Below the pieces are notes generated by a model. The model made no database searches, had not been told where the DNA came from, and worked only from the letters and a program-made list of their open reading frames with translations. Both the position numbers and the translations under genes were made by a program. From positions 62,001 through 126,000 of the forward strand of contig CAZBRO010000004.1 of NCBI GenBank assembly GCA_964494505.1: DNA of 64,000 nucleotides. The letters are read 5' to 3'. Origin of the DNA: CAIYRG01 sp964494505. Its GTDB lineage: Bacteria; Pseudomonadota; Alphaproteobacteria; Micropepsales; Micropepsaceae. Of the stretch, positions 49,169 through 58,223 are shown in pieces. Numbering within the stretch: the stretch's first letter is position 1; every line of letters starts with the position of its first letter.

Positions 49169-51457
49169 ATGAACCAGATCGCCCCCATTTCTTTCGCGTC
49201 CGATCCCTATTTCGCCGACATCATCCGCGAAATGGAGGCGGTTCCGCCCACCCTTCGACAAGCTCAGGGTGAGGAGGTAGGGCTTGCCCGCCGGCAATTC
49301 ATGAAGATCGCAGGCGGTGCGAGCGCGGGTCTGGTGCTCGCCTTCTCGGCCGGCGGTTTCGCGAAGGACGCCGAGGCCGCAACCAATGCCGCGGGCGACT
49401 CGGTGTTCAACGCCTATATCCGCATCGCTCCCGACGGCGCGATCATCCTCTACAACAAGGCCCCCGAAATCGGCCAAGGCATCAAGACATCCTTCCCGAT
49501 GATCCTTGCCGAGCACCTGGACGCGGATTGGGCCGACGTGCGCATCGAGCAGGCCCCCATCAATCCTGCCGTCTACGGCCGCCAGAGCGCGGGCGGCTCG
49601 CGCTCGACTCCGACAGGCTGGGAGCCGCATCGCCGCGCCGGAGCGGTGGCGCGCGCCATGCTGGTGTCGGCGGCGGCGAAGGAATGGGGCGTTCCCGAAT
49701 CCGAACTCTCCACCGAGAAAAGCACCGTCTTCCACAAGGCGAGCGGGCGCAGCGCGAAATATGGCGCCCTGGCGGTCAAGGCCGCCGCGCTGCCGGTGCC
49801 GGACGATAAGACAATCCCGCTGAAGGCGCGCAAGGATTACAAACTCATCGGCACGCGCGTCATGGGGGTGGACGTCCCCAAGATCGTCACCGGTCAGCCG
49901 CTCTATGGCATCGACCAGAAGCAGCCGGGAATGCTCTACGCGACGTACACCAAATGCCCGGCCGTCGGCGGCAAGGTCGCCAAAGCCAATCTGGACGAGA
50001 TCAAGAAGATGCCCGGCGTGAAAGACGCCTTCGTGGTGGAAGGCAATGGGCGGCCGTCCGAACTGATGCCCGGCGTCGCCATCGTTGCGACCTCGACATG
50101 GGCCGCCATCAAGGCCAAGCGCGGGCTGAACGTGAGTTGGGACGAAAGTGCCGCGTCCAAGGATTCCTGGACCGGCTTCATGAGCCAGGCGAAGGCAATC
50201 GCCGGCAAAGCCCCGGCGTCGATGCTGAAACAGGGCGGCGACGTGGAAGCCGCCTTCAAGGACGGCAAGATCGTGGAGGCGTTCTACGCCTATCCCTATC
50301 TCGTGCATGCGCCGATGGAGCCGCCGAACTGCACGGCGCTGTGGAAAGGCGATTCCATCGAATTCTGGGCGCCGACGCAGGCGCCGGATCGCGCGCTGGA
50401 TCAGATCGCCGAACTGGTTGGCGTCGATAAGAGCAAGGTGCTCATCCATCAGACGCGAGCGGGCGGCGGCTTCGGCCGGCGGCTGTCGAACGACTACATG
50501 TGCGAAGTGGCCGCCATCACCAAGAAGATGGGCGTGCCGGTCAAGCTGCAATGGACGCGCGAAGACGATTTCGCGCATGATTTCTATCGCCCCGGCGGCT
50601 TTCATCAGATGAAGGGTGCGGTGGATTCCAAGGGCCGTCTGGCCGCGTGGTCCGACCATTTCATCACCGTGTCGGCCGACGGCAAGCAGCCCAACGGCAG
50701 CGCGAACATCGAGGAGAATACGTTCCCCGTCTCGACCACGGCGAACCACCGCGTCGGGCAGACCTTCCTCGCATCGACCACGCCCACCGGCCCGTGGCGC
50801 GCCCCACGCAGCAACGCCATCGCCTGGGTGATCCAGTCCTTCATGCACGAAATGTCGAGCGCGGCGGGGCGCGACCATCTTGAATTCCTGCTCGAAGCCA
50901 TGGGCGAGCCGCGCTGGCTGCCGCCATCGGGCGAGACCGCGCTCAACACCGGCCGTGCCGCGGCGGTGATCAAACTCGCTGCCGAGAAAGCTGGCTGGGG
51001 CAAGCCCATGCCGAAGGGCCGCGCGCTCGGACTTGCCTTCTTCTTCAGCCATTCGGGCCATTTTGCCGAGGTCGCCGATGTCAGCGTAGATGCGAACCGG
51101 CGCGTCACGGTGCACAAGGTGACGGTCGCGGGCGATGTCGGGCCGGTTATCAACATGAGCGGCGCCGAAACGCAGGTTCAGGGCGCGGTCATTGACGGTT
51201 TGTCAACGATGCTGGGCCTCGAAGTCACGATGGAAAACGGCCGCATCCAGCAGCAGAACTTCAACAATTATCCGATCCTGCGCATGGCGCACGCACCCGA
51301 AGTCGAGCCGCACTTCATCCAGAGCGATTTCCCGCCGACCGGTTTGGGCGAGCCCGCTCTGCCGCCGCTGGCGCCGGCCGTGTGCAACGCGATCTTCACC
51401 GCGACGGGCCATCGCATCCGTCAGCTTCCCCTGATGCGTGAAAATTTCACGGTCTGA
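49169..51457 (+). CDS. xanthine-dehydrogenase-family molybdopterin-binding subunit (IorB-like), Tat-exported
   Basis: A 762-residue aldehyde/xanthine-oxidase-type large subunit without the iron-sulfur or FAD domains. A Tat-like signal RRQFMKIAGGASAGLVLAFSAG begins only at about residue 41, because a REP-like insert (residues 27-36, LRQAQGEEVG) and a preceding segment lengthen the N-terminus. The molybdenum-domain motifs include QSAGGSRSTPTG, RAGGGFGRRL near 437 and PTGLGEPALPPLAPAVCNA near the end. It is probably the periplasmic oxidising subunit of an isoquinoline-1-oxidoreductase-like enzyme. The usual small 2Fe-2S subunit and cytochrome genes are not adjacent. Confidence 0.85.
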   Translation: MNQIAPISFASDPYFADIIREMEAVPPTLRQAQGEEVGLARRQFMKIAGGASAGLVLAFSAGGFAKDAEAATNAAGDSVFNAYIRIAPDGAIILYNKAPEIGQGIKTSFPMILAEHLDADWADVRIEQAPINPAVYGRQSAGGSRSTPTGWEPHRRAGAVARAMLVSAAAKEWGVPESELSTEKSTVFHKASGRSAKYGALAVKAAALPVPDDKTIPLKARKDYKLIGTRVMGVDVPKIVTGQPLYGIDQKQPGMLYATYTKCPAVGGKVAKANLDEIKKMPGVKDAFVVEGNGRPSELMPGVAIVATSTWAAIKAKRGLNVSWDESAASKDSWTGFMSQAKAIAGKAPASMLKQGGDVEAAFKDGKIVEAFYAYPYLVHAPMEPPNCTALWKGDSIEFWAPTQAPDRALDQIAELVGVDKSKVLIHQTRAGGGFGRRLSNDYMCEVAAITKKMGVPVKLQWTREDDFAHDFYRPGGFHQMKGAVDSKGRLAAWSDHFITVSADGKQPNGSANIEENTFPVSTTANHRVGQTFLASTTPTGPWRAPRSNAIAWVIQSFMHEMSSAAGRDHLEFLLEAMGEPRWLPPSGETALNTGRAAAVIKLAAEKAGWGKPMPKGRALGLAFFFSHSGHFAEVADVSVDANRRVTVHKVTVAGDVGPVINMSGAETQVQGAVIDGLSTMLGLEVTMENGRIQQQNFNNYPILRMAHAPEVEPHFIQSDFPPTGLGEPALPPLAPAVCNAIFTATGHRIRQLPLMRENFTV
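49249..49274. repeat. REP-like unit inserted in frame in the oxidoreductase gene
   Basis: CACCCTTCGACAAGCTCAGG plus GTGAGG at 49249-49274 is the same repeat unit as the intergenic one at 20637. Here it lies in the coding sequence and is read as TLRQAQGE without a frameshift. The arms CACCCT and AGGGTG make the palindrome. Confidence 0.7.
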
Positions 51458-51460
51458 TGC

Positions 51461-51865
51461 ATGGCATACGAATTCGGCGGCAAAGGGCGAGGTGAGGGTC
51501 AGCCTCGCAATGTTTTCGGGGGCACGCTGGAAACCTGTTCCATGCAGCCGATGACGGGCTTTTTCCGCGATGGCTGTTGCAACACCGCGCGTGAAGACGT
51601 GGGCAGCCACACCGTCTGCGTCGTAATGACCGACGAATTCCTGGCGTTTTCCAAATCGCGGGGCAACGACCTCTCGACGCCATTGCCGGAATACGGCTTT
51701 CCGGGATTGAAGGCGGGCGATCGCTGGTGCCTCTGCGCGCCGCGCTGGCGGGAGGCGCATCTGGCGGGACAGGCGCCGCGCGTGGTACTGCGCGCGACCC
51801 ATGAGGGCGCGCTTGCGTTCTGCGCCCTGGAAGATTTGAAGCGTCACGCCATCGACCTTTCGTAA
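51461..51865 (+). CDS. DUF2237 family protein
   Basis: A 134-residue protein with all marks of DUF2237: NVFGGTLETCSMQPMTGFFRDGCC with the Cys pair, VGSHTVCVVMTDEFLAFSKSRGNDLSTPLPEYGFPGL, then GDRWCLCAPRWREAH. It is probably a small soluble, cysteine-bearing protein (metal or redox), function unknown. It begins three bases after the molybdoenzyme stop and shares a base with the amidase start, so the three are co-transcribed. Confidence 0.88.
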   Translation: MAYEFGGKGRGEGQPRNVFGGTLETCSMQPMTGFFRDGCCNTAREDVGSHTVCVVMTDEFLAFSKSRGNDLSTPLPEYGFPGLKAGDRWCLCAPRWREAHLAGQAPRVVLRATHEGALAFCALEDLKRHAIDLS

Positions 51866-53046
51866 TGCGCAAGTCCAGCGCTTTCGTTCCGCACGATATT
51901 GCGAGTGCCATTCGCGGCTCGGCCACCGGCCCGCTCGCGGGGCTCACCGTGGCCGTCAAGGACATGTACGATATCGAAGGCGAACGTACCGGTGGCGGAA
52001 GCCCGGAATGGCTCGCCACCCACGCGCCCGCGAAGCGGCACGCCGCGGCGGTGGCGCGCCTGTTGGAGGCGGGGGCCTCCGTCATCGGCAAGACCGTCTG
52101 CGACGAATTCTTCTTCAGCCTCTCCGGCGCCAACGCCCATTACGGCACGCCGGTGAATGTGCGTGCGATGGGCCGCCTGCCTGGCGGCTCGTCGGCGGGT
52201 TCGGCCGCGGCAGTGGCGGCGGGCGCCTGCGACATCGCGCTCGGCAGCGACACGGGCGGGTCCATGCGCGTACCCGCGAGCTTTTGCGGCGTGTACGGCA
52301 TCCGCCCCACCCATGGCCGTTTCGATATGGCAGGCACCATGGAGATGGCGGCCACCTTCGACGTGGACGGCTGGTTTGCAGCGAGCCCGGGGACGTTCCG
52401 CCAAACGGGACTTGCACTGCTCGATGGACCGGCGCGGGCGGAGCCCATCGCCCATGTGCGGTTCGGGCGCGATGCGTTTCATCTTGCCGACGAGGCCGTA
52501 GGCAGCGCATTGCGTCAATTCGTCAAGCGGGCGCGGTCTGTTTTTCCCGATCCCGGCGATACGACGATTGCGCCGGACGGCTTCGACGCGTGGCGCTCCG
52601 CCTTCCGCAATATCCAGGGACGGGAGATCTGGTCGATTTATGGCGCTTGGATGGAAGCGAACACGCCGAATCTCGGCCCCGGTATCGGCCAGCGCATGGC
52701 CTATGCCTCACGCGTGACCGAGGAGATGGAAACCGCGGCGCGGAACATACTCCAAGTCGCTCGAGCGCAAATCCGCGAGCTCGTGCCGCGCGGAACGGTG
52801 TTGTGCCTGCCGACCGCACCCTGCATCGCGCCCCGGATCGATGCGGGCGCAGAAGAACTCGAATCGTTTCGCGCCCGCGCATTGTCGCTCACCTGCATCG
52901 CAGGGATCGGTGGCTTGCCGCAGATCAGCATTCCGGCGGCAATCGTGGATGGTTGCCCAGCGGGGCTTTCCTTCATCGGTTGGCCGGGCGGCGACGAAGT
53001 CCTGCTCGACCTCGCCATCGCGCTCGCACCCTATAACGGCGCGTGA
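51865..53046 (+). CDS. amidase (amidase-signature family)
   Basis: A 393-residue amidase. The signature elements are VKDMYDIEGERTGGG (catalytic Lys), GGSSAGSAAAVAAG (cis-Ser), and GSDTGGSMRVPASFCGVYG (nucleophile Ser), followed by IRPTHGRF. It hydrolyses an amide to acid and ammonia, and could feed the aromatic acids handled by the nearby enzymes. The ATG overlaps the DUF2237 stop. Length is somewhat shorter than the 450-500 residues usual for the family but complete in its motifs. The substrate is unknown. Confidence 0.88.
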   Translation: MRKSSAFVPHDIASAIRGSATGPLAGLTVAVKDMYDIEGERTGGGSPEWLATHAPAKRHAAAVARLLEAGASVIGKTVCDEFFFSLSGANAHYGTPVNVRAMGRLPGGSSAGSAAAVAAGACDIALGSDTGGSMRVPASFCGVYGIRPTHGRFDMAGTMEMAATFDVDGWFAASPGTFRQTGLALLDGPARAEPIAHVRFGRDAFHLADEAVGSALRQFVKRARSVFPDPGDTTIAPDGFDAWRSAFRNIQGREIWSIYGAWMEANTPNLGPGIGQRMAYASRVTEEMETAARNILQVARAQIRELVPRGTVLCLPTAPCIAPRIDAGAEELESFRARALSLTCIAGIGGLPQISIPAAIVDGCPAGLSFIGWPGGDEVLLDLAIALAPYNGA

Positions 53047-53072
53047 TATTCTGGAAAAAACGGGAGGACACC

Positions 53073-54083
53073 ATGCGGCATCAGCTCAAATATGCGTTCG
53101 GATTCGGGATCGCCGCGAGCATCGCGCTTTCGGCGGCAACGCTGGCGCAATCCGAATCCCTGCCCAATCCCTATCGTGAGGACACAGGCTGGGCGAAGCA
53201 TGGCGTGGGCCGCAATTTTGGCTCCACGCCCGGCTTGGCGCTCGACCGCGATGGAAAGAGTCTGTGGGTGTTCGATCGCTGCGGCGGGCAAGGCTGCGAA
53301 GGCTCCAACATCGACCCGATCACCAAATACGATGCATCGGGCAAAGTGGTTACGACGTTCGGCGCCAAGATGTTCGTTCGCCCGCACGGCGTATTCGCCG
53401 ACAAGGACGGCAGCGTTTGGGTGTCCGACGGTGTCGGCGTCGCGCCGAAAAACGGCAAACCCGGCATGGGCCATACCGTCATGAAGCTTTCTGCCGAGGG
53501 CCAGGTGCTCATGATGCTCGGCACACCGGGCGTGCCCGGAGAGGACGCGACGCATTTCAATGCGCCTTCGGATATTCTGGTCGCCCCCAATGGTGACATC
53601 TTCGTCGCCGACGGACACGGCGAGAAGACCAACGCCCGCATCGTGAAGTTCGACAAGTCGGGCAAATTCATCAAAGCGTGGGGCAAGGAAGGGACCGGTC
53701 CTGGCGAATTCAACGAACCGCACGGGCTCGCGATGGATTCGGCCGGGCGCCTGTTCGTAGCCGACCGCGCCAACAATCGTTTGCAGATATTCGATCAGGA
53801 CGGGAAGTTCCTCGCCGAGTGGAGACAGTTCGGACGCCCGTCGGGCGTCGCCATCGACAAGAACGACGTCATCTATGTCGCGGATTCGCAGTCGGACGAG
53901 AAGGTCAACCCTGGCTTCAAGCAGGGTATCCGCATCGGCAGCGCCAAAGATGGCAAGGTCACAGCCTATATTCCGGAGACGCAGAATTTGGGTTCGCTGG
54001 AAGCGGTGGCCTATGACGATGCCGGAGACGTCTATGCCGGCTACACCGGCGCAATGAACCTGAAACGGTATGTGAAGAAATAA
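53073..54083 (+). CDS. secreted NHL-repeat protein, shorter relative of 21967-23256
   Basis: A 336-residue exported beta-propeller. The signal peptide MRHQLKYAFGFGIAASIALSAATLAQS follows CGGGAGGAC. The propeller blades include NFGSTPGLALDRDGKSLWVFDRCG, PHGVFADKDGSVWVSDGVG, NAPSDILVAPNGDIFVADGHG and EPHGLAMDSAGRLFVADRANNRLQIFDQDGKFLAEWRQFG. The ATG at 53073 is used rather than GTG 53043. It is a cousin of the larger NHL protein upstream in the window, though probably with a different ligand. It is convergent with BKACE. Confidence 0.82.
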   Translation: MRHQLKYAFGFGIAASIALSAATLAQSESLPNPYREDTGWAKHGVGRNFGSTPGLALDRDGKSLWVFDRCGGQGCEGSNIDPITKYDASGKVVTTFGAKMFVRPHGVFADKDGSVWVSDGVGVAPKNGKPGMGHTVMKLSAEGQVLMMLGTPGVPGEDATHFNAPSDILVAPNGDIFVADGHGEKTNARIVKFDKSGKFIKAWGKEGTGPGEFNEPHGLAMDSAGRLFVADRANNRLQIFDQDGKFLAEWRQFGRPSGVAIDKNDVIYVADSQSDEKVNPGFKQGIRIGSAKDGKVTAYIPETQNLGSLEAVAYDDAGDVYAGYTGAMNLKRYVKK

Positions 54084-54103
54084 GGGGCGCCCCTCACCCC
54101 AAA

Positions 54104-54126
54104 CCTCTCCTCCATATGGGGAGAGG
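54104..54126. terminator. hairpin between convergent genes
   Basis: CCTCTCC at 54104-54110 pairs with GGAGAGG at 54120-54126 over a short loop (TCCATATGG). It lies just after the NHL gene stop and just before the end of the convergent BKACE gene. No T-run follows strongly on either side, so a REP-derived role in ending transcription is likely but not certain. Confidence 0.5.
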
Positions 54127-54134
54127 AAGAGTTG

Positions 54135-55067
54135 CTAAAACGCGACTTCGCTCCCACCTTTGAGGTGTAACATCTCACGGGCCTCATCCGGCGTTGCAAT
54201 CGTCAGCCCCAGCCCCTCCACGATTCCCCGTGCGATACGCACCTGTTCGGCGCTTCCACGCGCCAGCCGCTTCGGCCCCGCCCAGAGCGAATCCTCGAGC
54301 CCTACGCGCACATTCCCGCCCATCGATGCCGCCATCGCTGCCACCCGCATTTGGGCTGCGCCTGCACCCAGCACAGACCATTGACATTGATCCCCGAACA
54401 ACCGGTCGGCGGTGCGCTTCATGTGCGCCAGGTCTTCGGCGTGCGTGCCGATGCCGCCCAAGATTCCGAATACCGACTGCACGAACAAAGGCGGCTTGAC
54501 CAAACCGCGGTCGAGGAAATGCTTCAGATTGTACAAGTGCCCGATGTCATAACACTCGAACTCGAAGCGCGTGCCGTTCCCGGCGCAGGTGGCGAGGATA
54601 TATTCAATATCCTTGAACGAATTGCGAAATACCAGATCGCGCGAATTTTCCAAATGCTCGCGCTCCCAGGGGAATTGCAATTCCTTGTAGCGGTCCAGCA
54701 AATGAAACAGCCCAAAATTCATCGAGCCCATGTTGAGCGACGCCACTTCGGGCTTGAACATCGCCGCCGGCTTGACGCGTTCCTGCGGCGTCATGAACGG
54801 ACTGCCGCCGGTGGTCAAATTGATCACGGCATTCGTCTGCTGCTTGATGCGGGGCAGGAACTGCGCGAACGCCTCCGGCGTCTGGTCGGGCTTTCCCGTT
54901 TCCGGATCGCGCGCGTGCAGGTGCAGGATCGCGGCCCCGGCCTCCGCCGCCGCCAACGCATCGGCCACGATCTGATCGGGCGTAACCGGCAAATAAGGCG
55001 ACATCGACGGCGTGTGAACCGCCCCCGTCACCGCACAGGTGATGATAACTTTACGCTGCGAAGACAT
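54135..55067 (-). CDS. beta-keto acid cleavage enzyme (BKACE, DUF849)
   Basis: A 310-residue DUF849/Kce-family TIM barrel. It has VIITCAVTGAVHTPSMSPYLP near the start, GAAILHLHARDPETGKPDQTPEAF with the HxH metal pair near 48-50, INLTTGGSP, SLNMGSMNFG, and a late GNVRVGLEDSLWAGP with RGSAEQVRIAR. It cleaves a beta-keto acid with acetyl-CoA into acetoacetate and an acyl-CoA, for example 3-keto-5-aminohexanoate in lysine degradation; the true substrate here is unknown. Length is standard. It starts a short distance after the MBL-hydrolase gene on the same strand, with a repeat-like gap between. Confidence 0.9.
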   Translation of the reverse strand: MSSQRKVIITCAVTGAVHTPSMSPYLPVTPDQIVADALAAAEAGAAILHLHARDPETGKPDQTPEAFAQFLPRIKQQTNAVINLTTGGSPFMTPQERVKPAAMFKPEVASLNMGSMNFGLFHLLDRYKELQFPWEREHLENSRDLVFRNSFKDIEYILATCAGNGTRFEFECYDIGHLYNLKHFLDRGLVKPPLFVQSVFGILGGIGTHAEDLAHMKRTADRLFGDQCQWSVLGAGAAQMRVAAMAASMGGNVRVGLEDSLWAGPKRLARGSAEQVRIARGIVEGLGLTIATPDEAREMLHLKGGSEVAF

Positions 55068-55133
55068 GCGCGGGCGGCGTCCCCTCCGGCCCTGCGGGCC
55101 ACCTTCCCCGCAAACGGGGGAGGAATTCGATCA

Positions 55134-56189
55134 TTAACCGCCGCCCCGTTCCGTGAGCCAGACATAAAGCCGGCGCATCCCGCGGACATCCGCACCCTTA
55201 CCCGTGATCTGCGGAAAATCCTTGGCGTGCGAGGTCAGGTCGATGGCCTTGGCCGCGTCGTCCGCGGACATGCCGGAACGCTTGAGCTCATTGCCTTTGA
55301 CAATCAGGTCCTGAAGATAATCTTGATACGCCGTGATCAGGCCCTTGTCGCCGAACGGGATGCCGTGGCCGGGAAGATCGACAGTGAAATCGAGCTTCTT
55401 GAGTTTATCCAGCGTATCGATCCATTCGTCGAAAACGGCGCTGCCCATATAGGCAAGCCGGCTTTCCATCAGGTCGCCCGAAGCCACGATCTTTTCCTTG
55501 GGGAGGTACACGACCGTGTCGCCTTCGGTATGTCCGCGGCCAAGGAAAAGAAGATCGATCTCTCGCCCGCCGCTGTTGATGACGAGCTTGTCCCTGTAGG
55601 TTTTATTGGGCGGCGTGGGCTTCAGCTCTTTCAGTTCCTGCTGCATGAGCTGCACATCGGCAAGCTGCTTGTTCAGCGCCGTTTTCTTGCCGGCGTCCTT
55701 CTCGGCCGCGATCTGCTTCTTCAAATCGTCCATCTGAGCCACAAGAATGGGACCCGTCGAGGTGAGATACGGTTCCTGGTTCACGATGCCCGGGTTGATC
55801 GCCTTGGCGAGATATTCCTGCCCAATGATCTGCACATCCGGACCGAATATCTGATTGCCGTCGGTGTGATCGAAATGAAAGTGCGTGTTCACCACATATT
55901 TGATCGGCTTGTTGGTGAGCATCTTGACGTCGGCCACGAACCGCCGCGCATTGCCGGGCGTCGTGCCGGCGTCCACCAGCATCACGTCGTTGTCGTTGAC
56001 GATGACGACGTTGTTGCTGCCGAACCCGCCGGTCGCATAATAAACGCCGTCTGCGATCTTCTCGAATTTATAGGTCTTGCCCTGGACAACCGGGAAGTTC
56101 ATCGGTTTCGCCGACGAGGGCTGTGCCTCCGCTGCAAAGCCGACGGTCATCGCCAGCGCAAAACTCAACACGAAAATGCGCACGTTCAT
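55134..56189 (-). CDS. secreted MBL-fold metallo-hydrolase with coiled-coil insert
   Basis: A 351-residue protein with signal peptide MNVRIFVLSFALAMTVGFAAEA. The metallo-beta-lactamase-fold core shows VNTHFHFDHTDG near 100 (HxHxDH), LGRGHTEGDTVVYLP near 216 and DLPGHGIPFGDKG. A long helical insert, KKQIAAEKDAGKKTALNKQL and onward, sits between the first and second metal motifs and is probably a short coiled coil. It could be a beta-lactamase-like or lactonase-type hydrolase of a catabolic intermediate; no specific substrate. The start follows GGGAGGGA. Confidence 0.85.
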   Translation of the reverse strand: MNVRIFVLSFALAMTVGFAAEAQPSSAKPMNFPVVQGKTYKFEKIADGVYYATGGFGSNNVVIVNDNDVMLVDAGTTPGNARRFVADVKMLTNKPIKYVVNTHFHFDHTDGNQIFGPDVQIIGQEYLAKAINPGIVNQEPYLTSTGPILVAQMDDLKKQIAAEKDAGKKTALNKQLADVQLMQQELKELKPTPPNKTYRDKLVINSGGREIDLLFLGRGHTEGDTVVYLPKEKIVASGDLMESRLAYMGSAVFDEWIDTLDKLKKLDFTVDLPGHGIPFGDKGLITAYQDYLQDLIVKGNELKRSGMSADDAAKAIDLTSHAKDFPQITGKGADVRGMRRLYVWLTERGGG

Positions 56190-56210
56190 GTTTCCCTCCC
56201 GCTTTCGTCC

Positions 56211-57260
56211 CTAATCTCCGCGGCCGGCAGCACCGCCCATTGCATCGTTTGCGGCCTTCACCACGTCCGGCGGCATGCCGAAGGCGTTGGCGAGAAGCTG
56301 CGCCACCTTCTCTCCGCTTACTTCCTTCACCTCGATCCGCTGCTTCTTGGCATCCGCCAGAAACGCCGGGTCGTTGACCGCGTCATGAAACGCCGCCTTG
56401 AGCGCAGCAACCCGGTCGGCCGGCACACCGGGCGGCATCAGGATCGGGCGGTCCATCGCCATAGGTGCGAGCACGAGCTGCAATATCTGCTTCGTCCGCG
56501 CATCCTTCGCGAATTCGATCAAAGCCGGGGAATCCGGAAACATCGGATCACGTTCAAGCGAAATCTGTATGGGCACGGACACTTTCTTCTGCTCGAACCA
56601 ATCTGGCCGAGTCGAATTGATCGACGAGATCAATCCGCCGCAGCGCCCGGCTACCTCGCCTCGCTCCATGGCGAGGTAGACTTCATTGCCGCCTTTGTAG
56701 CCGGAAATGATCTTGATCTTGGTGCCGAACAATTTGTTCAGCATTGCGGGAATGGTTTCCATCTGCGAACCGGCACCCGAGCTACCCACCAGATATTGCT
56801 TGGTGAAGAGATCGTTCCAGGTCTTGATGTTCGACGTGTGCCAAGCGACGCAAATGCCGGAGGTCGCGTTGATCGAACCGATCCAATTGAACTTGCGCGG
56901 ATCGAATTTCGCCTGGCTCATGCCGTAAACCGGCGCGTAGGGGACGCTCGAATGGACGAGCGCGATGACGCTGCCGTCCTTGGGCGCGGCCGAATAAAGA
57001 TAATTCATGGCGCGGAGCCCGCCTGCACCCGGCATGTACTCGACAACGATCTTGGGCTTGCCCGGAATATGCGCCGACAGATAGGGCGCGAACGCATTGG
57101 CATAGCTGCCATAGCCGCCGCCCGCGTCGGCCGACAGAATCATGATCATCTGCCGGCCCTTGTAGAAATCGCTGACGGCATCGGCCCGCGCCAGAGACGG
57201 CGCAAAGGCAAGCGCGAGGAACCCGGCAACTCTGAGCGCCATGCGCATCGAACGCCGCAT
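56211..57260 (-). CDS. tripartite tricarboxylate transporter (TctC/Bug) substrate-binding protein
   Basis: A 349-residue periplasmic binding protein of the Bug/TctC family. After a signal peptide (MRRSMRMALRVAGFLALAFAPSLARA) come DAVSDFYKGRQMIMILSADAG GGYGSYANAFAPYL (written with a break) and EYMPGAGGLRAMNYLYSAAP, the classic N-terminal marks. It binds a carboxylate in the periplasm and would hand it to TctAB; no TctA or TctB gene is in the window. The gene sits between the MBL hydrolase and the VOC gene and is probably in their operon. Confidence 0.85.
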   Translation of the reverse strand: MRRSMRMALRVAGFLALAFAPSLARADAVSDFYKGRQMIMILSADAGGGYGSYANAFAPYLSAHIPGKPKIVVEYMPGAGGLRAMNYLYSAAPKDGSVIALVHSSVPYAPVYGMSQAKFDPRKFNWIGSINATSGICVAWHTSNIKTWNDLFTKQYLVGSSGAGSQMETIPAMLNKLFGTKIKIISGYKGGNEVYLAMERGEVAGRCGGLISSINSTRPDWFEQKKVSVPIQISLERDPMFPDSPALIEFAKDARTKQILQLVLAPMAMDRPILMPPGVPADRVAALKAAFHDAVNDPAFLADAKKQRIEVKEVSGEKVAQLLANAFGMPPDVVKAANDAMGGAAGRGD

Positions 57261-57275
57261 TGCCGTCCCTTTCCC

Positions 57276-58085
57276 CTAGTTCGCGTGGATGTCGAGGAGC
57301 ACGCCGTCGCAATCGGCCAACCGGTGCTCGCCCAGGGGACAGCAACGCTCGAACAGCTTTTCCAGCGTGGCCCCTTCCGCGCCTGTTCCGACCGGCTCCG
57401 GTGCAAGACGAGGATTGTCGGCTGCGATGCGAGCGATGTCGGCCTTGCAAGCTTCCACGTCCTCCACTTTGAAGCCGATATGATCCATGCCGCAGGTGAC
57501 AATGCCGGTGCCGGCATAGTCGGTGATATCCCACGGCATGATCACAAGGGTCACATGGCCGTCGCTCAGATAATAATTCGGGTCGCCTTCTTTGCGGTTC
57601 ACCGGCTGAAGCTCGAAAACCCGCGCGTAGAACTCGGCCATTTCCGTGGGATGCATGGTCCGCATGGCGAAATGGTCGATGTAGCGGGTGTTAAGCGCCC
57701 CATCATTCTCGACATAGACGTCCCTGCGGTTGGCCATGTCCTTTTGCGAAATGTCGAACACGTTCCCGTCCGGATCGTGGGTGGTAATGCCAGCAAAGGG
57801 CCGGTTGGCGGGCCGCTGCTGCCATTTCACCATCGGATACCAGCGCCGCAGCCGGTCGAAAGCGGTTTCGGTGTCCTCGACCTGGATGCCGAAATGGTCG
57901 AATCCTGCAGAACGCCCCGCCCGGCGCGGATTGATGTTCAGGCCCACATAGCCGTCGCGGACGGTCACAGCCCTGGCCGGGCGCGACTTGGAGGAGGTCG
58001 TCATCCCGAACATCGCCTCATAGAATTTGCAAAGCTGGGCGTAGTTCTCGCTGACGATGGCAACATGGTTAAGCTTGGCGAACAA
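57276..58085 (-). CDS. VOC-superfamily protein (extradiol-dioxygenase-like)
   Basis: A 269-residue protein that starts at TTG 58085, after GGGAGAAG. It carries two VOC beta-alpha-beta-beta-beta modules: KLNHVAIVSENYAQLCKFYEAMF with FDHFGIQVED, then TRYIDHFAMRTMHPTEMAEFYARVFEL with GMDHIGFKVEDVE. Several histidines sit at metal-ligand positions, as in extradiol dioxygenases and fosfomycin-type enzymes. It is upstream of the TctC-type gene on the same strand and diverges from the transporter pair, so it may cleave or modify an aromatic compound. The substrate is unknown. Confidence 0.78.
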   Translation of the reverse strand: MFAKLNHVAIVSENYAQLCKFYEAMFGMTTSSKSRPARAVTVRDGYVGLNINPRRAGRSAGFDHFGIQVEDTETAFDRLRRWYPMVKWQQRPANRPFAGITTHDPDGNVFDISQKDMANRRDVYVENDGALNTRYIDHFAMRTMHPTEMAEFYARVFELQPVNRKEGDPNYYLSDGHVTLVIMPWDITDYAGTGIVTCGMDHIGFKVEDVEACKADIARIAADNPRLAPEPVGTGAEGATLEKLFERCCPLGEHRLADCDGVLLDIHAN

Positions 58086-58223
58086 GATCGCTTCTCCCGG
58101 TGTCTGGCGTTTGGCCGAAAACTTACCCGAAAGCTGAGCCACCCGCCATAGACGAGGCGCGTTTCTGCTGGCAGACCAACCGCTTGGCACGATGCTAAAC
58201 TTGGCTTAATCAGGGGGAAGAAG

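Noticed and set aside
54351..58151. A 1266-codon open frame on the plus strand
   Set aside because: It lies antisense to four genes with clear motifs (BKACE, MBL, TctC, VOC), crosses their intergenic gaps and has no recognisable domain. Long antisense frames are expected at this GC content.
58184..58205. Possible sigma-54 promoter (TTGGCACG...) before the DUF3311-symporter genes
   Set aside because: The -24 half is good, but the -12 half reads TAAAC instead of TTGC-A/T, so the essential GC is absent.
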